A DNA stretch of 64,000 bases from Semisulcospira habei (taxonomy: Eukaryota > Mollusca > Gastropoda > Semisulcospiridae). The stretch is from the NCBI GenBank assembly GCA_036245525.1, contig BTPG01000004.1, positions 235,883,973 through 235,947,972 of the forward strand, in the 5' to 3' direction. A program made the translations under genes and the position numbers. A model generated the notes under the pieces. That model worked only from the letters and a program-made list of their open reading frames with translations, ran no database searches and was not told the origin of the DNA. Below are positions 34,701-42,562 of the stretch, piece after piece; positions within the stretch are counted from its first letter, which is position 1; each line of letters starts with the position of its first letter.

Positions 34701-37700
34701 AGTCACTTTCATAGCGCACCCCCCTCTTTCCTATCTATTTTTTATGCTTTGACCAAAATAGACCCATGATCACTGGTCGATCATGCACAATTCTCTCCCC
34801 TGACAGTGCTTTTAACTACTTTACTTTGTAATCATCCTAAAATATTAGCACTGGCAGTCTCGCTTTTTCTTTTCATTTATTACTACAATATCGACTGCAA
34901 CCCCTTACCCCCTTTTAGTAGGTTCTCTCTTAGGGTGCATGGAAATTTAGCTCTAAGTGGAGGCATGGAATGTATGCCCCTGAAGACACCACAATAAAAT
35001 GTCTTTATCCAAGGGAAGTAACAACAAACTGAGCGTCTTTTAACAGAAAAAATCTAAAAAAAAACACAAAAACGTAGTGACCGTATTTTTAACGACCTGA
35101 CCAGATGATCGTATTCTCAGGCTAAAATCCGTATGAATATGGCCAACTACCGTATGGTAGGCAAGTCTGCAGTGACCGATATGTTTGTTGCAGACAGGTG
35201 CGAGTCAGACCATTTCCCCATTGTAACCACGTTTACTTCTATTCAGTCTGTTTATTCATGTGATGATGATTTAAATGATGATATAATACTAGAGGAAGGG
35301 GTTAAATTTGTTTGGAAAGAAAACTACGCTGAGTCCTTTTGGGCATACATTGAAGATAATCAGGAGACTCAATTTCAACACTTTTCGTCAGCGCTTGACT
35401 CGAGTGTAGAAGAAGGGTCGGCCTGTTTTGTAGCATTCATTCAGAAGGCGGCTGACAAAATGAGGTCAGGTAAGAAGGTAGGTGGTGAATCCCGTGCACA
35501 GCCGCCGTGGTGGGACTCGGACTGCGAGTTAGCAAAACAAAACAAGTACATACAGTTGAAGCAGTTCAGACACACAAACACACATGACGACTTAGGGAAG
35601 TATCTTGACATGAAGAAAGAATTTAAGAAGTTGTGTAAAACAAAACAAGTAGAGTACAACACACGGGTTTTGAATGAGCTCAACGATGCATGTAACGATG
35701 CAAATTCAAGAACATTTTGGCAAAAAATAAAGTCTCTGACTGGCGTTAAGAAGTTGTGTTCTGATGTTATTTCACCACGCGTGTGGTATGATTATTTTCG
35801 TAATTTGCTAAATGTGGATCAGAATGTTGATGATTCAGGTTTCAGCAGACAGGCCGAGGGTGTTTTGAATGACCATATATTATCTGATGATTGTAATGGT
35901 TGTCACAATGCAAAATTTGACGAGGAAATCACGCAGGATGAAATTCGCAGTGCTATTAATAGCATGAAGAAAGGGAAAGCATCAGGCCCTGATGGCTTGC
36001 CCACTGACCTTTTTCATCATGCAGGTGAGATCCTTGTGAAATTTCTGCATCCTTTGTTCAATCGTGTGTTTCAAAGTGCGGAATACCCTGAAAGCTGGAC
36101 CATGGCTGTGATATTTCCACTACACAAAAAGGGTAACCCTAGAAATGTTGACAACTACAGAGGAATTTCTCTTTTGAACGTTATCAGTAAGTTATACAGT
36201 TTTGTCATTAACAACAGGTTGATTCGTTTTTGTGAAGAGAATGATTGTATTCCTGAGGCTCAAGCTGGCGTCCGTAAAGGGTACAGTACTATAGACAACA
36301 TTTTTTGTTTACAGGCACTAGTGCAAAAGTATCTTAGCAAGCAGGGTGGCCGTTTTTACACCATGTACGTAGACTTTTCTAAAGCTTACGACAGTGTGCA
36401 CAGGACAAAACTGTTGTATCTCTTGTTACGTAAAGGAGTTCATGGTAAGTTGCTTCAGACACTGGAGAGTATGTACAAACATGTAAAAGCTGCTGTAAGG
36501 GTTGGAACCAAAGTTACCGACTACTTTGATTGCATGTCAGGGGTGCGACAAGGTTGTGTGTTGAGCCCACTGCTGTTTTCTATCTTTCTTTCAGAATTTG
36601 AGACAGAAATATCATCGTGCGGTGCACGTGGCATTGATATTTTTGCGGACCCCCTGGGTATTTTCCTTCTTATGTATGCTGATGATATAGCCATTGTCTC
36701 TGACTCTGTAGCAGATCTCCAAAAGAAAATTAATTGTTTAGAAAAATACTGTAAAAAATGGGGTCTCACTGTGAACATGGACAAGACAAAAGTGGTAGTC
36801 TTCAAAAATGGAGGTTTTGTGAAAAATTGTGAAAAATGGTTTTATGCTGACAAGCAGATTCAAGTCGAGTCCAGTTATACTTACCTTGGTGTGATATTTT
36901 CCTCTACTCTGAACTGGGCTAGATGTGTAGAAAACTTAGCTGGAAAAGCCAGGAGAGCAGTTGCAGGCATCAAAAGACTATACTTCAAATTACAAAACTT
37001 GCCAGCTGACACTGTTTTTCACATTTTTGATGTCAAGATTAAGCCCATTGTGCTATATGGGTCAGAGGTTTGGGGTTTCCAGAGACATGATGTAATTGAG
37101 CAGGTTCATATAAAGGTTTGTAAAATGGTCCTTGGTGTTGGAAGAGATGTAAAAAACAATATTGCGCTGGGTGAGTGTGGAAGATTTCCTATGTATATTG
37201 ATGCCTATGTTCGAATGGTGAAGTATTGGTGCAGACTTCTTACCATGTCAGAAAACAGATACCCAAGACAGTGTTACACGATGTTATGTATGCATGATGC
37301 CTCAGGTAGATCGAACTGGGCTACGCAAATAAAGACTCTGTTGTGTATGCATGGGTTTGGGTATGTGTGGGAAATGCAGTCAGTTGGAAACACTCCTCTG
37401 TTCATTCAGATATTCAAAGATCGGCTGATGGATTGTTTCCAACAGGACTGGCATGCATCCCTTACATCAAACACAGAATACTGCCATTACCACCCAGAAA
37501 TACTTAGAGCAAGTTACATAGGGCAGCTGACTTCTTGTGAACTCGGGCGGGCAATTTGTTTACTTAGATGTAACCGTTTACCTTTAAACGGAGTATCCAG
37601 ATTTGGAAAACCCATCACTAATCCAGAATGTAATTCATGTGATTGGCATAAGGCTGAAGATTTGTGTCATTTTCTTTTCGAGTGTCCAAAATATTCCCCT

Positions 37701-40700
37701 TTACGTAAAAAGTACATTCCACTGTTTTACTACAGATTCCCATCCGATCTCAAAGTTCAGCTGCTGTGTGGAAACCTACATGATAAACTGGTCTTTAAAG
37801 TTGCTATGTATATTTCAGGGTGCCTTAAATTAAGGAATTAGAGGGATTTGCTTTGAACTTTCGTTGTTTTTGTTTATTTATGTGCGCTGATGTAATGCTA
37901 TGTGATTGTGTTCTTTACAACCACCTTCCTGTATTTTCTGGTTGTAAATTGTATTTTGTGTTCATATGGGCCTGATGGCCTGCAAAAACTGAAATAAATT
38001 TATTATTATTATTATTATTATTACACAGTCAGACTTGAATAATATATAATAAAACATAATTAAAAGAAACATGTTTTATCAAAGACATAAACACAGGCAG
38101 TTTAATGTAATCTTTCATCCTGAAACATCCACTGCTTGAAATAAATGTGACTATGATAGACGGTCAGGGGCGCCAAGCTATTCTGGCCTCACCTTGAACT
38201 AAAACAGTTGAGCTACCTCCAAATGGGTAATGTCACCTTCACAGGTCAAAAAGGAATTACTATTTTTTTTAATCAGCCTCAGGATGATATGGGTTAAGAT
38301 AACAAAACGGTGCCACTGCAAAAATAATATGAATTCACGCTGCTGCCTGAACTCATTCTACCCCAGCACCAAAATCCCCAAATGTTGCCGTTGTCCTCTG
38401 AGGACTGCACTCTAGTGCAGGACACAGATCGACCATGATAGTTCAAGGGCGACGCCAGAATAGCTTGGCGCCCACAGGCACCAAGCTATTCTGGCGTCAC
38501 CCTTGAACTATCATGGTCGATCGTTATCTTGCTGTGGGGTGTCTGGGGTAGAATGAGTCAAATTATTTAGATCAATGCTGGTTGGATCGATATATCGATA
38601 TTAAAAAAACACACACAAAAAAGCACATGTGATGGTTGTCAGTGTAACCCATTACATTATGAAGCTCATTTTTTTCAGATTAGTGACTTGTCCTGTGACG
38701 GCTACATTACAGTTCCGGCAATAAACCGACCATGATAGTTCAAGGATGGTGCCATGGGTGCCAAGCTGTTCTGGCACCACCCTTAAACTATCATGGTCAA
38801 ATTTATTTCATGTTAGACCTTATCAGCACTTAAGAGGTTAACACATTAACTCATTTAACCCCATGGCCGCATGTCCCCAACGTGGAGGTGTCACCTATAG
38901 AGTAGGAATTAGCTGCAGGAGATCAATCGGCCATGATGATTCATGGGTTGTGCCAGATTAGCTTGGTGATAGACTGACAACGATAATTCTGGGGTTGTGC
39001 TACATTAATGGTAATAATAATAATAAAGAGCATTTATACCACTCTAAATCCCCAGGCTTGGTGAGCTCTAAGCACATTACAAGAAGTTAAACTACATTAT
39101 ACACATGTGCACAGAACAACACACAGCCTTAGCTACACACAGAACAACACACAGGGCTTCTGATAATGCAAAAAAACGCGTAAGGTACGCATTGAAAATC
39201 AATGGGACGCACTGAATGTTCGTCTATTGTAGCCTGGGACCCCTTAAAATATTGATAAATAGGTCCTGGGGACCCCAACGAAATTAATCCTAGCAGAAGC
39301 CCTGAACACACAACCCTAGCTACACACAGAACAACACACAACCCTAGCTACACACAGAACAACACACAACCCTAGCTACACACAGAACAACACACAACCC
39401 TAGCTACACACAGATCACACACACATACACCAAGTGAAACACAGAGATTAGCTTGGTGCCTTAATTATCACGATCAATCCATCTCTTAATGTAGTGTAAA
39501 GGGTCCCGTAAATCAAAGCCCCAAAGTGAAGACTTCATTATTTCAGGAGAAAGATCGACACTGATAGTTCAAGGGTGGTGCCTGTAAGCGCCAAGTAGTT
39601 GTGGCACAACCCTTGAACCATCATGACTGATTCTTATCGTGTTCAATGCATCAGGGCAGAATAGGTAAAACACAAGAAGGAATCAAGGACTATTTATGTC
39701 ACAAACCCTCTCCATTGACATCCGGCGCATTTCGTTTTAGCCTGGCTGAGTGGCGGTGGGCTCCGAGTGATGCAAAGTCGACGCTGTTGGTGTATTTCTC
39801 CCAGTCGATGGCAGGCAGAGACATGATCTTCTGTGGTGCAGGAAGCTTCAGTCCCAGGTCTGCCCCACGCTGTAGCTTCTCCACAAAACTGATTGGGTCT
39901 TGTAGCACCTGTATTATAAAAAATCTTGGGTTTCTTTTCCTAATTTCAGCATTATGTTATCAATGTGTTGAAATAAATGCAATTCATTTGTTAAAGCCAA
40001 AGACAGCACATGTCCTCAGGAGCGAGCCCCTGTGGATGCAGAAATGTGTCGTTATTCCTAAATGAACTAAAACACATCAGCTACTGAGCTAGCGGTGTAG
40101 TTTGTCATCAACAACCGCCTTGCCGCGGCTCACAAACTACTACGTCTTTGGTTGGTTCTGCATTCGCACAGTCCATTTATGGAAAACAATAATAAAGAGG
40201 AATAAGTTTCCGATGGTTTCCTTATAGTAACAGATAACTGCAGTTTGTGTCTGTGATTCAAATCCAAAGGATTAACTCATTTAACCCCATGGGTACATTT
40301 CTAAAATGTTGGAGGTGTCAACTAAAGTCTATAGTCTATGTGCCAGCTGCAGGAGATGGACTGACAAGATAATTCAAAGGTAGTGCCAGATGAGCTTGGT
40401 GCCTATAGGCGCCAAGCTCATCTGGCACTACCCTTGAATTATCACGGTCAATCCATCTCCTGCTGTAGGGACTCGGTGCTAAATTGGTTGCACTAAAGAT
40501 CAGCCCAATCTGTGTGCGGGCCAAAAAGTGACCAACACCAGCCTGACCTGTGTGCTGGTCAACCGTGACGAACACAAGCCTGATTTGTGTGCGGGGCCAG
40601 CAGTGGCAGCTGTCGTCCCGATGACTTTTCACTCACCGAGTGGGGACCCACCTTGTCTCTAGCTTCATGCAAAACATCCAGGTCTTCCAAGGCTTTCGCT

Positions 40701-40858
40701 CGCTGGGCCTCCAGAGCACAAATCGTCCTCAGCAGCATGTGGTAGTCCGGGTTTCCCTTCAGGGCCACATGGTCCGACTCGAAGCAGTAGGGGTCACCGA
40801 CTGCCTCGTCCACCACGTCCTGAGATGGCTCCATGTCGACAGAGTATCGGAATGTACC
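16617..40858 (-). CDS. ZZZ3: ZZZ3, ZZ-type zinc finger and SANT/Myb chromatin protein (C-terminal half)
   Basis: Nine exons (40,858-40,652; 39,908-39,707; 31,786-31,621; 29,865-29,769; 29,360-29,265; 26,098-25,919; 22,958-22,830; 17,788-17,688; 16,776-16,617) join with matching phases and GT-AG borders into 445 codons plus stop. In order they carry the FESDHVALK block, SFVEKLQ/IDWEKYT, a SANT/Myb domain (LWTAEEQKR...RWQKIA...VASRVQKYF), [15 protein letters not shown], a ZZ finger and the terminus [11 protein letters not shown]3 is known as a subunit of the ATAC histone acetyltransferase complex whose ZZ finger reads histone H3. The N-terminal exons were not found; the first listed exon starts with an acceptor, so they lie to the right or are too diverged to see. 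Introns hold minisatellites, MITEs and a full LINE. Identification is from remembered family sequence. Confidence 0.9.
16850..16962. repeat. (TTTA)n-rich low-complexity tract and poly-G
   Basis: Degenerate TTTA/TTATT repeats end in a short poly-T then poly-G run, inside the last ZZZ3 intron. Confidence 0.9.
16970..17110. repeat. Dispersed repeat family A, copy 1
   Basis: Shared words caagagaagtcttgaagg, gtgtcacctgtcatt, ggtctttaatgacaggtga and ctcaaaacaggttctgct also occur at about 18,665-18,795 and, split by a 13-bp array, at 25,545-25,870. The ctgtcatt/aatgacag pair is an internal inverted repeat. Confidence 0.6.
17297..17369. mobile_element. Palindromic MITE, copy 3 (left outer arm missing)
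   Basis: agcttggca...tgccaagct is followed by an intact right arm ending cccttgaattatcatggtcg. The left arm's outer half is absent. Confidence 0.8.
17469..17565. mobile_element. Palindromic MITE, copy 4
   Basis: Near-perfect palindrome. Both arms carry the paired variant GGTGTCGG / CCGACACC where other copies have GGTGCCAG / CTGGCACC. Confidence 0.92.
17688..17788 (-). CDS. ZZZ3: ZZZ3 exon encoding the ZZ zinc finger
   Basis: The exon opens in phase 0 with CDKC and reads CxxC...WHCVDC...DFCDAC, the cysteine/histidine pattern of a ZZ finger. Acceptor ttgacag, donor CAA/gtgagt. An in-frame TGA lies just upstream of the acceptor, which fixes the exon start. Confidence 0.92.
17800..18480. other. 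Intronic stretch, decayed repeat pair
   Basis: Two inverted similar segments (actattcacaacttcaaaccc near 18,080 and gggtttgaagttgtgaatagt near 17,927) flank 'aaggtcaaggtcac', suggesting an old inverted-repeat element. No gene. Confidence 0.5.
18501..18572. mobile_element. Palindromic MITE, copy 5
   Basis: tagttcaagggtagtgccag...ctggcaccacccttgaacta, with flanks shared with copy 1 in the opposite orientation. Confidence 0.88.
18665..18795. repeat. Dispersed repeat family A, copy 2
   Basis: Same word order as at 16,970. It ends gctcaaaacaggtactgc and passes directly into the large minisatellite. Confidence 0.6.
18985..20765. repeat. Higher-order duplication inside the minisatellite (offset 923 bp)
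   Basis: The unit order at about 18,985-19,842, including rare variants such as tgtacattgcag, ttgtactctg and actatacgttg, recurs at about 19,908-20,765. By eye the two blocks look identical. Confidence 0.85.
22270..22325 (+). mobile_element. SINE-tail fragment inside the minisatellite
   Basis: ggccgccgtcagatggccttagtcgcctgcttggcgttaaacccaaat-like sequence breaks the array. The same motif, inverted, is at about 6450-6475. Confidence 0.6.
22830..22958 (-). CDS. ZZZ3: ZZZ3 exon ([12 protein letters not shown] block)
   Basis: A 129-bp phase-0 exon. Acceptor tttttgttcag, donor AAG/GTACAG. It encodes [14 protein letters not shown] and ends VQHTDYK, which continues into CDKC of the next exon as expected for ZZZ3. 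It is sandwiched between a 27-bp minisatellite (17 bp before its acceptor) and the 45-bp minisatellite that starts at its donor. Confidence 0.92.
22972..24310. repeat. 27-bp minisatellite, about 49 copies
   Basis: Unit gtcaccacagagttagttttactgtac, with variants. The length is a multiple of three, so long frames stay open on both strands by chance. A rare shortened unit (tactgccacagag) at about 23,393 and 24,221 marks an internal higher-order duplication of about 830 bp. Confidence 0.97.
24500..24890. repeat. About 105-bp tandem repeat, three copies, plus short sub-repeat
   Basis: cttgtcatgcgcactggacc...tgatagtcattcaggtctgg occurs three times. The last copy contains a triplicated cctccctttctatagaatga sub-unit. 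Confidence 0.85.
25013..25080. mobile_element. Perfect-looking hairpin MITE
   Basis: Arms aagaggcatagatcctcatg and catgaggctctatgcctctt, with the inner arms cccccgca/tgcggggg. Followed by a 75-bp direct duplication (catcRctcgtgggacggcc) at about 25,098-25,230. Confidence 0.75.
25545..25870. repeat. Dispersed repeat family A, copy 3, expanded as a 13-bp array
   Basis: About 14-15 copies of accatcattaaRg (25,588-25,785) lie between the two halves of a family A element. The seed attaaagaccatc is part of that element. Confidence 0.8.
25919..26098 (-). CDS. ZZZ3: ZZZ3 exon ([13 protein letters not shown] block)
   Basis: A 180-bp phase-0 exon. Acceptor gacttttag, donor TCG/gtaaac. It encodes [20 protein letters not shown], a block conserved just C-terminal to the SANT region in ZZZ3, then an acidic tail. 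Confidence 0.92.
26311..26402. mobile_element. Palindromic MITE, copy 6
   Basis: ggaccatgataattcaaggg...cccttgaattattatggtcg. The right flank to about 26,482 (ggtgacacc...gggttaa) matches the outer arm of other copies. Confidence 0.9.
26490..27150. repeat. 35-bp minisatellite, about 19 copies
   Basis: Unit gccgaaagagcgctcgcttRgcacaggttttacct, with starts 35 bp apart (26,496, 26,531...). The core gagcgctc is palindromic. A stray unit sits at about 28,220. Confidence 0.96.
27150..28900. other. Intronic stretch, no gene recognised
   Basis: A 78-bp duplication (gggMaYRctggcaccttacStctgtcagcag) lies at about 28,300-28,400 and short ccatgcaRtacacagccagtaca repeats at about 28,480-28,540. Nothing else is recognised. 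Confidence 0.5.
28922..29264. repeat. 113-bp minisatellite carrying copies of a ZZZ3 splice donor
   Basis: ttacccgtcta occurs at 28,923, 29,035, 29,148 and, as the real exon border, 29,261. On the minus strand each reads TAGACGG then GTAAGA, identical to the end and donor of the adjacent exon. Each 113-bp unit consists of two similar halves. Confidence 0.92.
29265..29360 (-). CDS. ZZZ3: ZZZ3 exon (end of SANT/Myb domain)
   Basis: A 96-bp phase-0 exon. Acceptor gttccag, donor CGG/GTAAGA. It encodes [16 protein letters not shown] and PVPGR, the third helix and following loop of the Myb-like domain. Confidence 0.95.
29428..29522. mobile_element. Palindromic MITE, copy 7
   Basis: gttcaagggtagtgccagat...atctggcactacccttgaat, with the right outer arm to about 29,600. 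Confidence 0.9.
29769..29865 (-). CDS. ZZZ3: ZZZ3 exon (SANT/Myb middle)
   Basis: A 97-bp exon entered in phase 2. Acceptor gttcccag, donor CAG/gtaggg. It encodes [20 protein letters not shown] and GNRTTQQ, the central Myb helices. Confidence 0.95.
29965..30036. mobile_element. Palindromic MITE, copy 8
   Basis: agttcaagggtggtgcc...ggcacaacccttgaact. Confidence 0.88.
30134..30208. mobile_element. Palindromic MITE, copy 9
   Basis: gtcaagtgtggtgccag...tagcaccacccttgaac. Its flank (gcatgaaataaatttta) is shared, inverted, with copy 10. Confidence 0.85.
30248..30755. repeat. 42-bp minisatellite, about 12 copies, seeded by a transposon end
   Basis: Unit tgtgtcattaccagctgttaaggccccgccacacatgccgat, with variants. 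The part taaggccccgccacacatgccgatt equals the left terminus of the TIR element that follows at about 30,730. Confidence 0.93.
30730..31237. mobile_element. About 0.5-kb DNA transposon with about 45-bp TIRs
   Basis: The left end taaggccctgccacacatgccgatt is mirrored at 31,208-31,237 as aatcggcatgtgtggtggggccctta, with further paired similarity inward. No transposase frame, so it is non-autonomous. Confidence 0.75.
31372..31446. mobile_element. Palindromic MITE, copy 10
   Basis: agttcaagggtggtgccagaatag...ctattctggcaccac. The distal right arm is slightly decayed. Confidence 0.88.
31578..31610. repeat. (CA)n tract next to a ZZZ3 donor
   Basis: cacacaca with one cgc interruption, beginning about 11 bp into the intron after exon 31,621-31,786. 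Confidence 0.9.
31621..31786 (-). CDS. ZZZ3: ZZZ3 exon (start of SANT/Myb domain)
   Basis: A 166-bp exon. Acceptor tatttcag, donor CG/gtcagt. It ends [13 protein letters not shown], the first Myb helix. Entry phase 1 agrees with the donor at 39,707. Confidence 0.92.
31916..31928. repeat. 13-bp target-site duplication, left copy
   Basis: acacagtcagact, repeated exactly at 38,023-38,035 around the LINE. Confidence 0.92.
32051..32962 (+). CDS. LINE ORF1 protein with N-terminal 2A-like peptide
   Basis: About 303 residues from the first in-frame ATG. A hydrophobic N-terminal stretch ([13 protein letters not shown]) leads into DVEANPGP at 32,228-32,251, the ribosome-skipping 2A consensus. A coiled coil follows (about residues 95-155, [20 protein letters not shown]), then an L1-ORF1p-like RNA-binding domain ([17 protein letters not shown]) and a C-terminal domain ([18 protein letters not shown]). 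The role inferred from L1-like ORF1p is RNA binding and chaperone activity in the retrotransposition particle. 2A-like sequences are known in ORF1 of some APE-type LINEs, and several act as signal peptides when uncleaved. The frame is intact. Confidence 0.9.
   Translation: MLISSVAFRAICGTFYWTFQNFMARKAQRKAALRYRTVSVSGPVAVILVFLVGFLLRCGDVEANPGPPKRQTLLTCQGNQDNQSPGGETNAVSEPTIADVFKMLNVMDKKMDSMKATMQEQMDKIQSDFTAVMKENKELKEKVTQLEDKLDDLEGRSRRKNLIFHGIPHPQGRSETWADCEKAVKSMLKDEMGIEEEIEVERAHRLKGGKAPHPIIVCFNKYKDKERILFERRTLKENRSRVYISEDFTPQVRDVRRKLLPFLKEAKQAGKKAFLRFDSLVVEGKTHAYDAATQRPVERRGQK
32228..32251 (+). other. 2A-like ribosome-skipping motif
   Basis: Codons for DVEANPGP. Separation would fall between the last G and P. 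The preceding LLRCG and hydrophobic stretch match the usual upstream context. Confidence 0.9.
33041..37841 (+). pseudogene. LINE ORF2 (APE endonuclease + reverse transcriptase), split by a DNA element
   Basis: The endonuclease part (33,164-33,904) shows MAWNIQG, FSEIW and GDFNART. The rest resumes at 35,172 with the SDHFPI box (about 35,205). RT follows with [15 protein letters not shown] box [12 protein letters not shown] (about 36,364), B box [16 protein letters not shown] (about 36,540), C box YADD (about 36,675) and thumb [11 protein letters not shown]-terminal CNSC...H...C knuckle lies near 37,630. Both halves are free of stops, so the insert is the only obvious lesion. The start codon is unclear: the frame is open upstream of 33,041 and the first ATG is at 33,164. 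Confidence 0.9.
33905..35170. mobile_element. 1,266-bp non-autonomous DNA element nested in LINE ORF2
   Basis: Ends CAGACTTGCCTACC (33,905-33,918) and its inverse GGTAGGCAAGTCTG (35,156-35,169). It is flanked by AGTG at 33,901-33,904 and 35,171-35,174, a 3-4 bp target duplication. The interior has T-rich tracts and no protein domain. Confidence 0.88.
38023..38035. repeat. 13-bp target-site duplication, right copy
   Basis: acacagtcagact directly after the (ATT)n tail. Confidence 0.92.
38150..38210. mobile_element. Palindromic MITE, decayed right half
   Basis: gcgccaagctattctggc...ccttgaactaaaac with the left arm mostly deleted. Confidence 0.65.
38427..38522. mobile_element. Palindromic MITE, copy 12, with paired arm changes
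   Basis: Extended palindrome gatcgaccatgatagttcaa to its inverse. Both arms carry GACGCC / GGCGTC where other copies have GGTGCC / GGCACC. Confidence 0.92.
38727..38800. mobile_element. Palindromic MITE, copy 13
   Basis: gaccatgatagttcaag...aactatcatggtc, with the central loop partly deleted. Confidence 0.88.
39151..39305. mobile_element. 155-bp MITE with CAGGGCTTCTG termini
   Basis: Left cagggcttctgataat and right ctagcagaagccctg form imperfect inverted termini. It sits within an acacac-rich 27-bp repeat (about 39,115-39,420), so target duplications are ambiguous. The termini suggest a hAT-type MITE. Confidence 0.65.
39305..39420. repeat. 27-bp tandem repeat
   Basis: ccctagctacacacagaacaacacacaa, about four copies, with related units before 39,150. 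Confidence 0.88.
39553..39632. mobile_element. Palindromic MITE, copy 14
   Basis: gatagttcaagggtggtgcc...ggcacaacccttgaaccatc, with a shortened centre. Confidence 0.85.
39707..39908 (-). CDS. ZZZ3: ZZZ3 exon (SFVEKLQ / IDWEKYT block)
   Basis: A 202-bp exon. Acceptor ataatacag, donor GAGG/gtttgt. It encodes [25 protein letters not shown] and a basic RHSARLKR stretch. Phases join both neighbours. Confidence 0.92.
40270..40497. mobile_element. Palindromic MITE, copy 15, near full length
   Basis: The core hairpin is 40,360-40,452 with paired GATGAGC / GCTCATC. Outer arms run from ttaactcatttaaccccatgg to about gcactaa, giving a whole element of about 230 bp. Confidence 0.85.
40652..40858 (-). 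CDS. ZZZ3: ZZZ3 exon (FESDHVALK block), most upstream exon found
   Basis: A 207-bp phase-0 exon. Acceptor cttatgtacag, donor AAG/gtgggt. It encodes [20 protein letters not shown] and [13 protein letters not shown], a highly conserved ZZZ3 segment predicted to be helical. A 61-bp array begins about 11 bp upstream of its acceptor. Confidence 0.93.
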
Positions 40859-40869
40859 CTGTACATAAG

Positions 40870-41480
40870 CCATATGAACATACATGAATGCCTAAAAACT
40901 TGCAGGAGGACCATAATGTTCTACGTCCCTAATATATGAGCATACATGAATGCCTAAAAACTTGCACGAGGACCGTATGTTCTACGACCCTAATATATGA
41001 GCATACTTGAATGCCTAAAAACTTGCAGGAGGACCATATGTTCTACGACCCTAATATCTCTCTTGGCTTGACTTCGCGAACGAAGATTTTATAGGAGTTG
41101 CCCACGACGTCTGCAGGCTTGTTTGTGGCTGCGGAGGCCAATCCGGGACAGGCAGGTTCGACCGCAGTGGCTGCAGGGGGAGGTATGGCCAGGGTTCTGA
41201 GTTGCAGCATCTCTGTTTTTCCTCCTGAGCCACTTGTCCTTAAGGCTAGCTCTGCGAGAGTCCTCAAAGGAGACAGCTGCCTTGTAAATATGAGCATACT
41301 TGAATGCCTAAAACCTTGCAGGAGGACCATAATGTTCTACGACTCTAATATATGAGCATACTTGAATGCCTAAAACCTTGCAGGAGGACCATATGTTCTA
41401 CGACCCTAATATATGAGCATACTTGAATGCCTAAAACCTTGCAGGAGGACCATATGTTCTACGACCCTAATCGCTATTCT
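40870..41480. repeat. 61-bp minisatellite interrupted by a LINE fragment
   Basis: Unit tgagcatacttgaatgcctaaaaRcttgcaggaggaccat..., about three copies on each side of the LINE fragment. Confidence 0.92.
41056..41289 (-). mobile_element. LINE 3'-end fragment inserted in the minisatellite
   Basis: Starts ctctcttggcttgacttcg, the same 3' terminus as at 1265, and stops at cagctgccttgta. Short aatat at both borders may be the target duplication. Confidence 0.88.
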
Positions 41481-41590
41481 GACTACCATCCAAGTGAGAT
41501 CTGTGAACCCAGATTTGTTTCTGGTAGCCACAACGATTTTCGTCTGTTAGCATCCATTGTGAATTAAAATAAATCTTAATTCGCTCTGTA

Positions 41591-41666
41591 ACCCTTTGCC
41601 TGTCAGTAGCGGTGTTAGTCGCAAGGAATCATCGTGAAGAAAACTGCTACTGACGGAAAAAGGGTT
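41591..41666. mobile_element. Small hairpin element
   Basis: accctttgcctgtcagtagc and gctactgacggaaaaagggt form near-complementary arms around a 35-nt centre. Confidence 0.6.
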
Positions 41667-41739
41667 CATCTCCCTGTAACATGACGTTGACTTGCCTGAC
41701 AAGAAATCTCCTTCAGTTCTTGCCTTTGGTAATGGGCAA

Positions 41740-42030
41740 GTGGGCAGTCCACCATTAACATGTACACTTACAACAACAACAATACACACCTATTGTCAAT
41801 GAATAGTATTCAACAATAAGTCCACCCTTAACACTTACAACACCAACAACAATACACACCTATTGTCAATGTATAGTATTCAACAATAACAGTCCACCCT
41901 TAACACTTACAACACCAACAACAATACACACCTATTGTCAATGTATAGTATTCAACAATAACAGTCCACCCTTAACACTTACAACACCAACAATACACAC
42001 CTATTGTCAATGTATAGTATTCAATCTGAT
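41740..42030. repeat. About 75-bp tandem repeat, four copies
   Basis: cttacaacaMcaacaacaatacacacctattgtcaatgtatagtattcaa..., with small indels. Confidence 0.9.
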
Positions 42031-42111
42031 AACCCATTTAACCCCACGGCAACATTAAAAGCAATTGTGGGGACGTCAACTCACAATTGTGTAGCAGTTG
42101 CAGGAGATAGA

Positions 42112-42178
42112 TCAACCAAGGGTAGTGCCAAATTAGCTAATCTGGCACTGCCCTTGAGTTAAATTATCATGATTGATC
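42112..42178. mobile_element. Palindromic MITE, centre-deleted copy
   Basis: ccaagggtagtgccaaattagctaatctggcactgcccttg: the arms are fused with the central loop lost. Confidence 0.75.
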
Positions 42179-42337
42179 CGTCTGCTGCTATAGTGCATTG
42201 GGCCTAAATGAGTTAAGGTTATTTACAAGGGGCAAAGATTTTCAATTTGACCACACGATAGAGGTAGCGAATGAAATCAGCAACAGCATTAAACGTTATG
42301 ACTTAAGGACTTTTGTCTACCATTAACATGATTTTAA

Positions 42338-42455
42338 AGATGGGGCACCGAATAGGGTCTGCACAAATTAATTTGGACCCCAGCTGGATTCGAAACCGTG
42401 ACATTTTCGGACGAGCACTAATCAATCGCTGTACCACCGAGCCACCTAGCTCCCC
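42338..42455 (-). mobile_element. tRNA-derived SINE head
   Basis: On the minus strand it begins GGGGAGCTAGGTGGCTCGGT (A-box-like TGGCTCGGTGGT) and has B box GGTTTCGAATCC at 42,387-42,398. It continues into non-tRNA sequence and lacks a convincing acceptor stem. Confidence 0.65.
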
Positions 42456-42562
42456 AAGAGTGAAGACGTAAATTGAGGGAGACAACCCATGTAACGTGTA
42501 GACACATTTACAAAGTATCACAGTGCAGCACACCGTTGCACTTGTTTAATCACCTTCTCAAG

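Larger units (their letters stand above)
31929..38022 (+). mobile_element. Full-length APE-type non-LTR retrotransposon with ORF1-2A, TSD-flanked
   Basis: The element lies between perfect 13-bp duplications. It has a short 5' UTR, ORF1 (32,051-32,962), ORF2 (33,041-37,841, split by an insertion) and a 3' UTR ending aaataaa and (ATT)n at about 37,995-38,022. Without the 1,266-bp insert plus duplicated bases it is about 4.8 kb. It sits in a ZZZ3 intron, opposite in orientation to the gene. Clade is not certain; the RT and the ATT-type tail suggest the I/Jockey/CR1 side. Confidence 0.93.
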
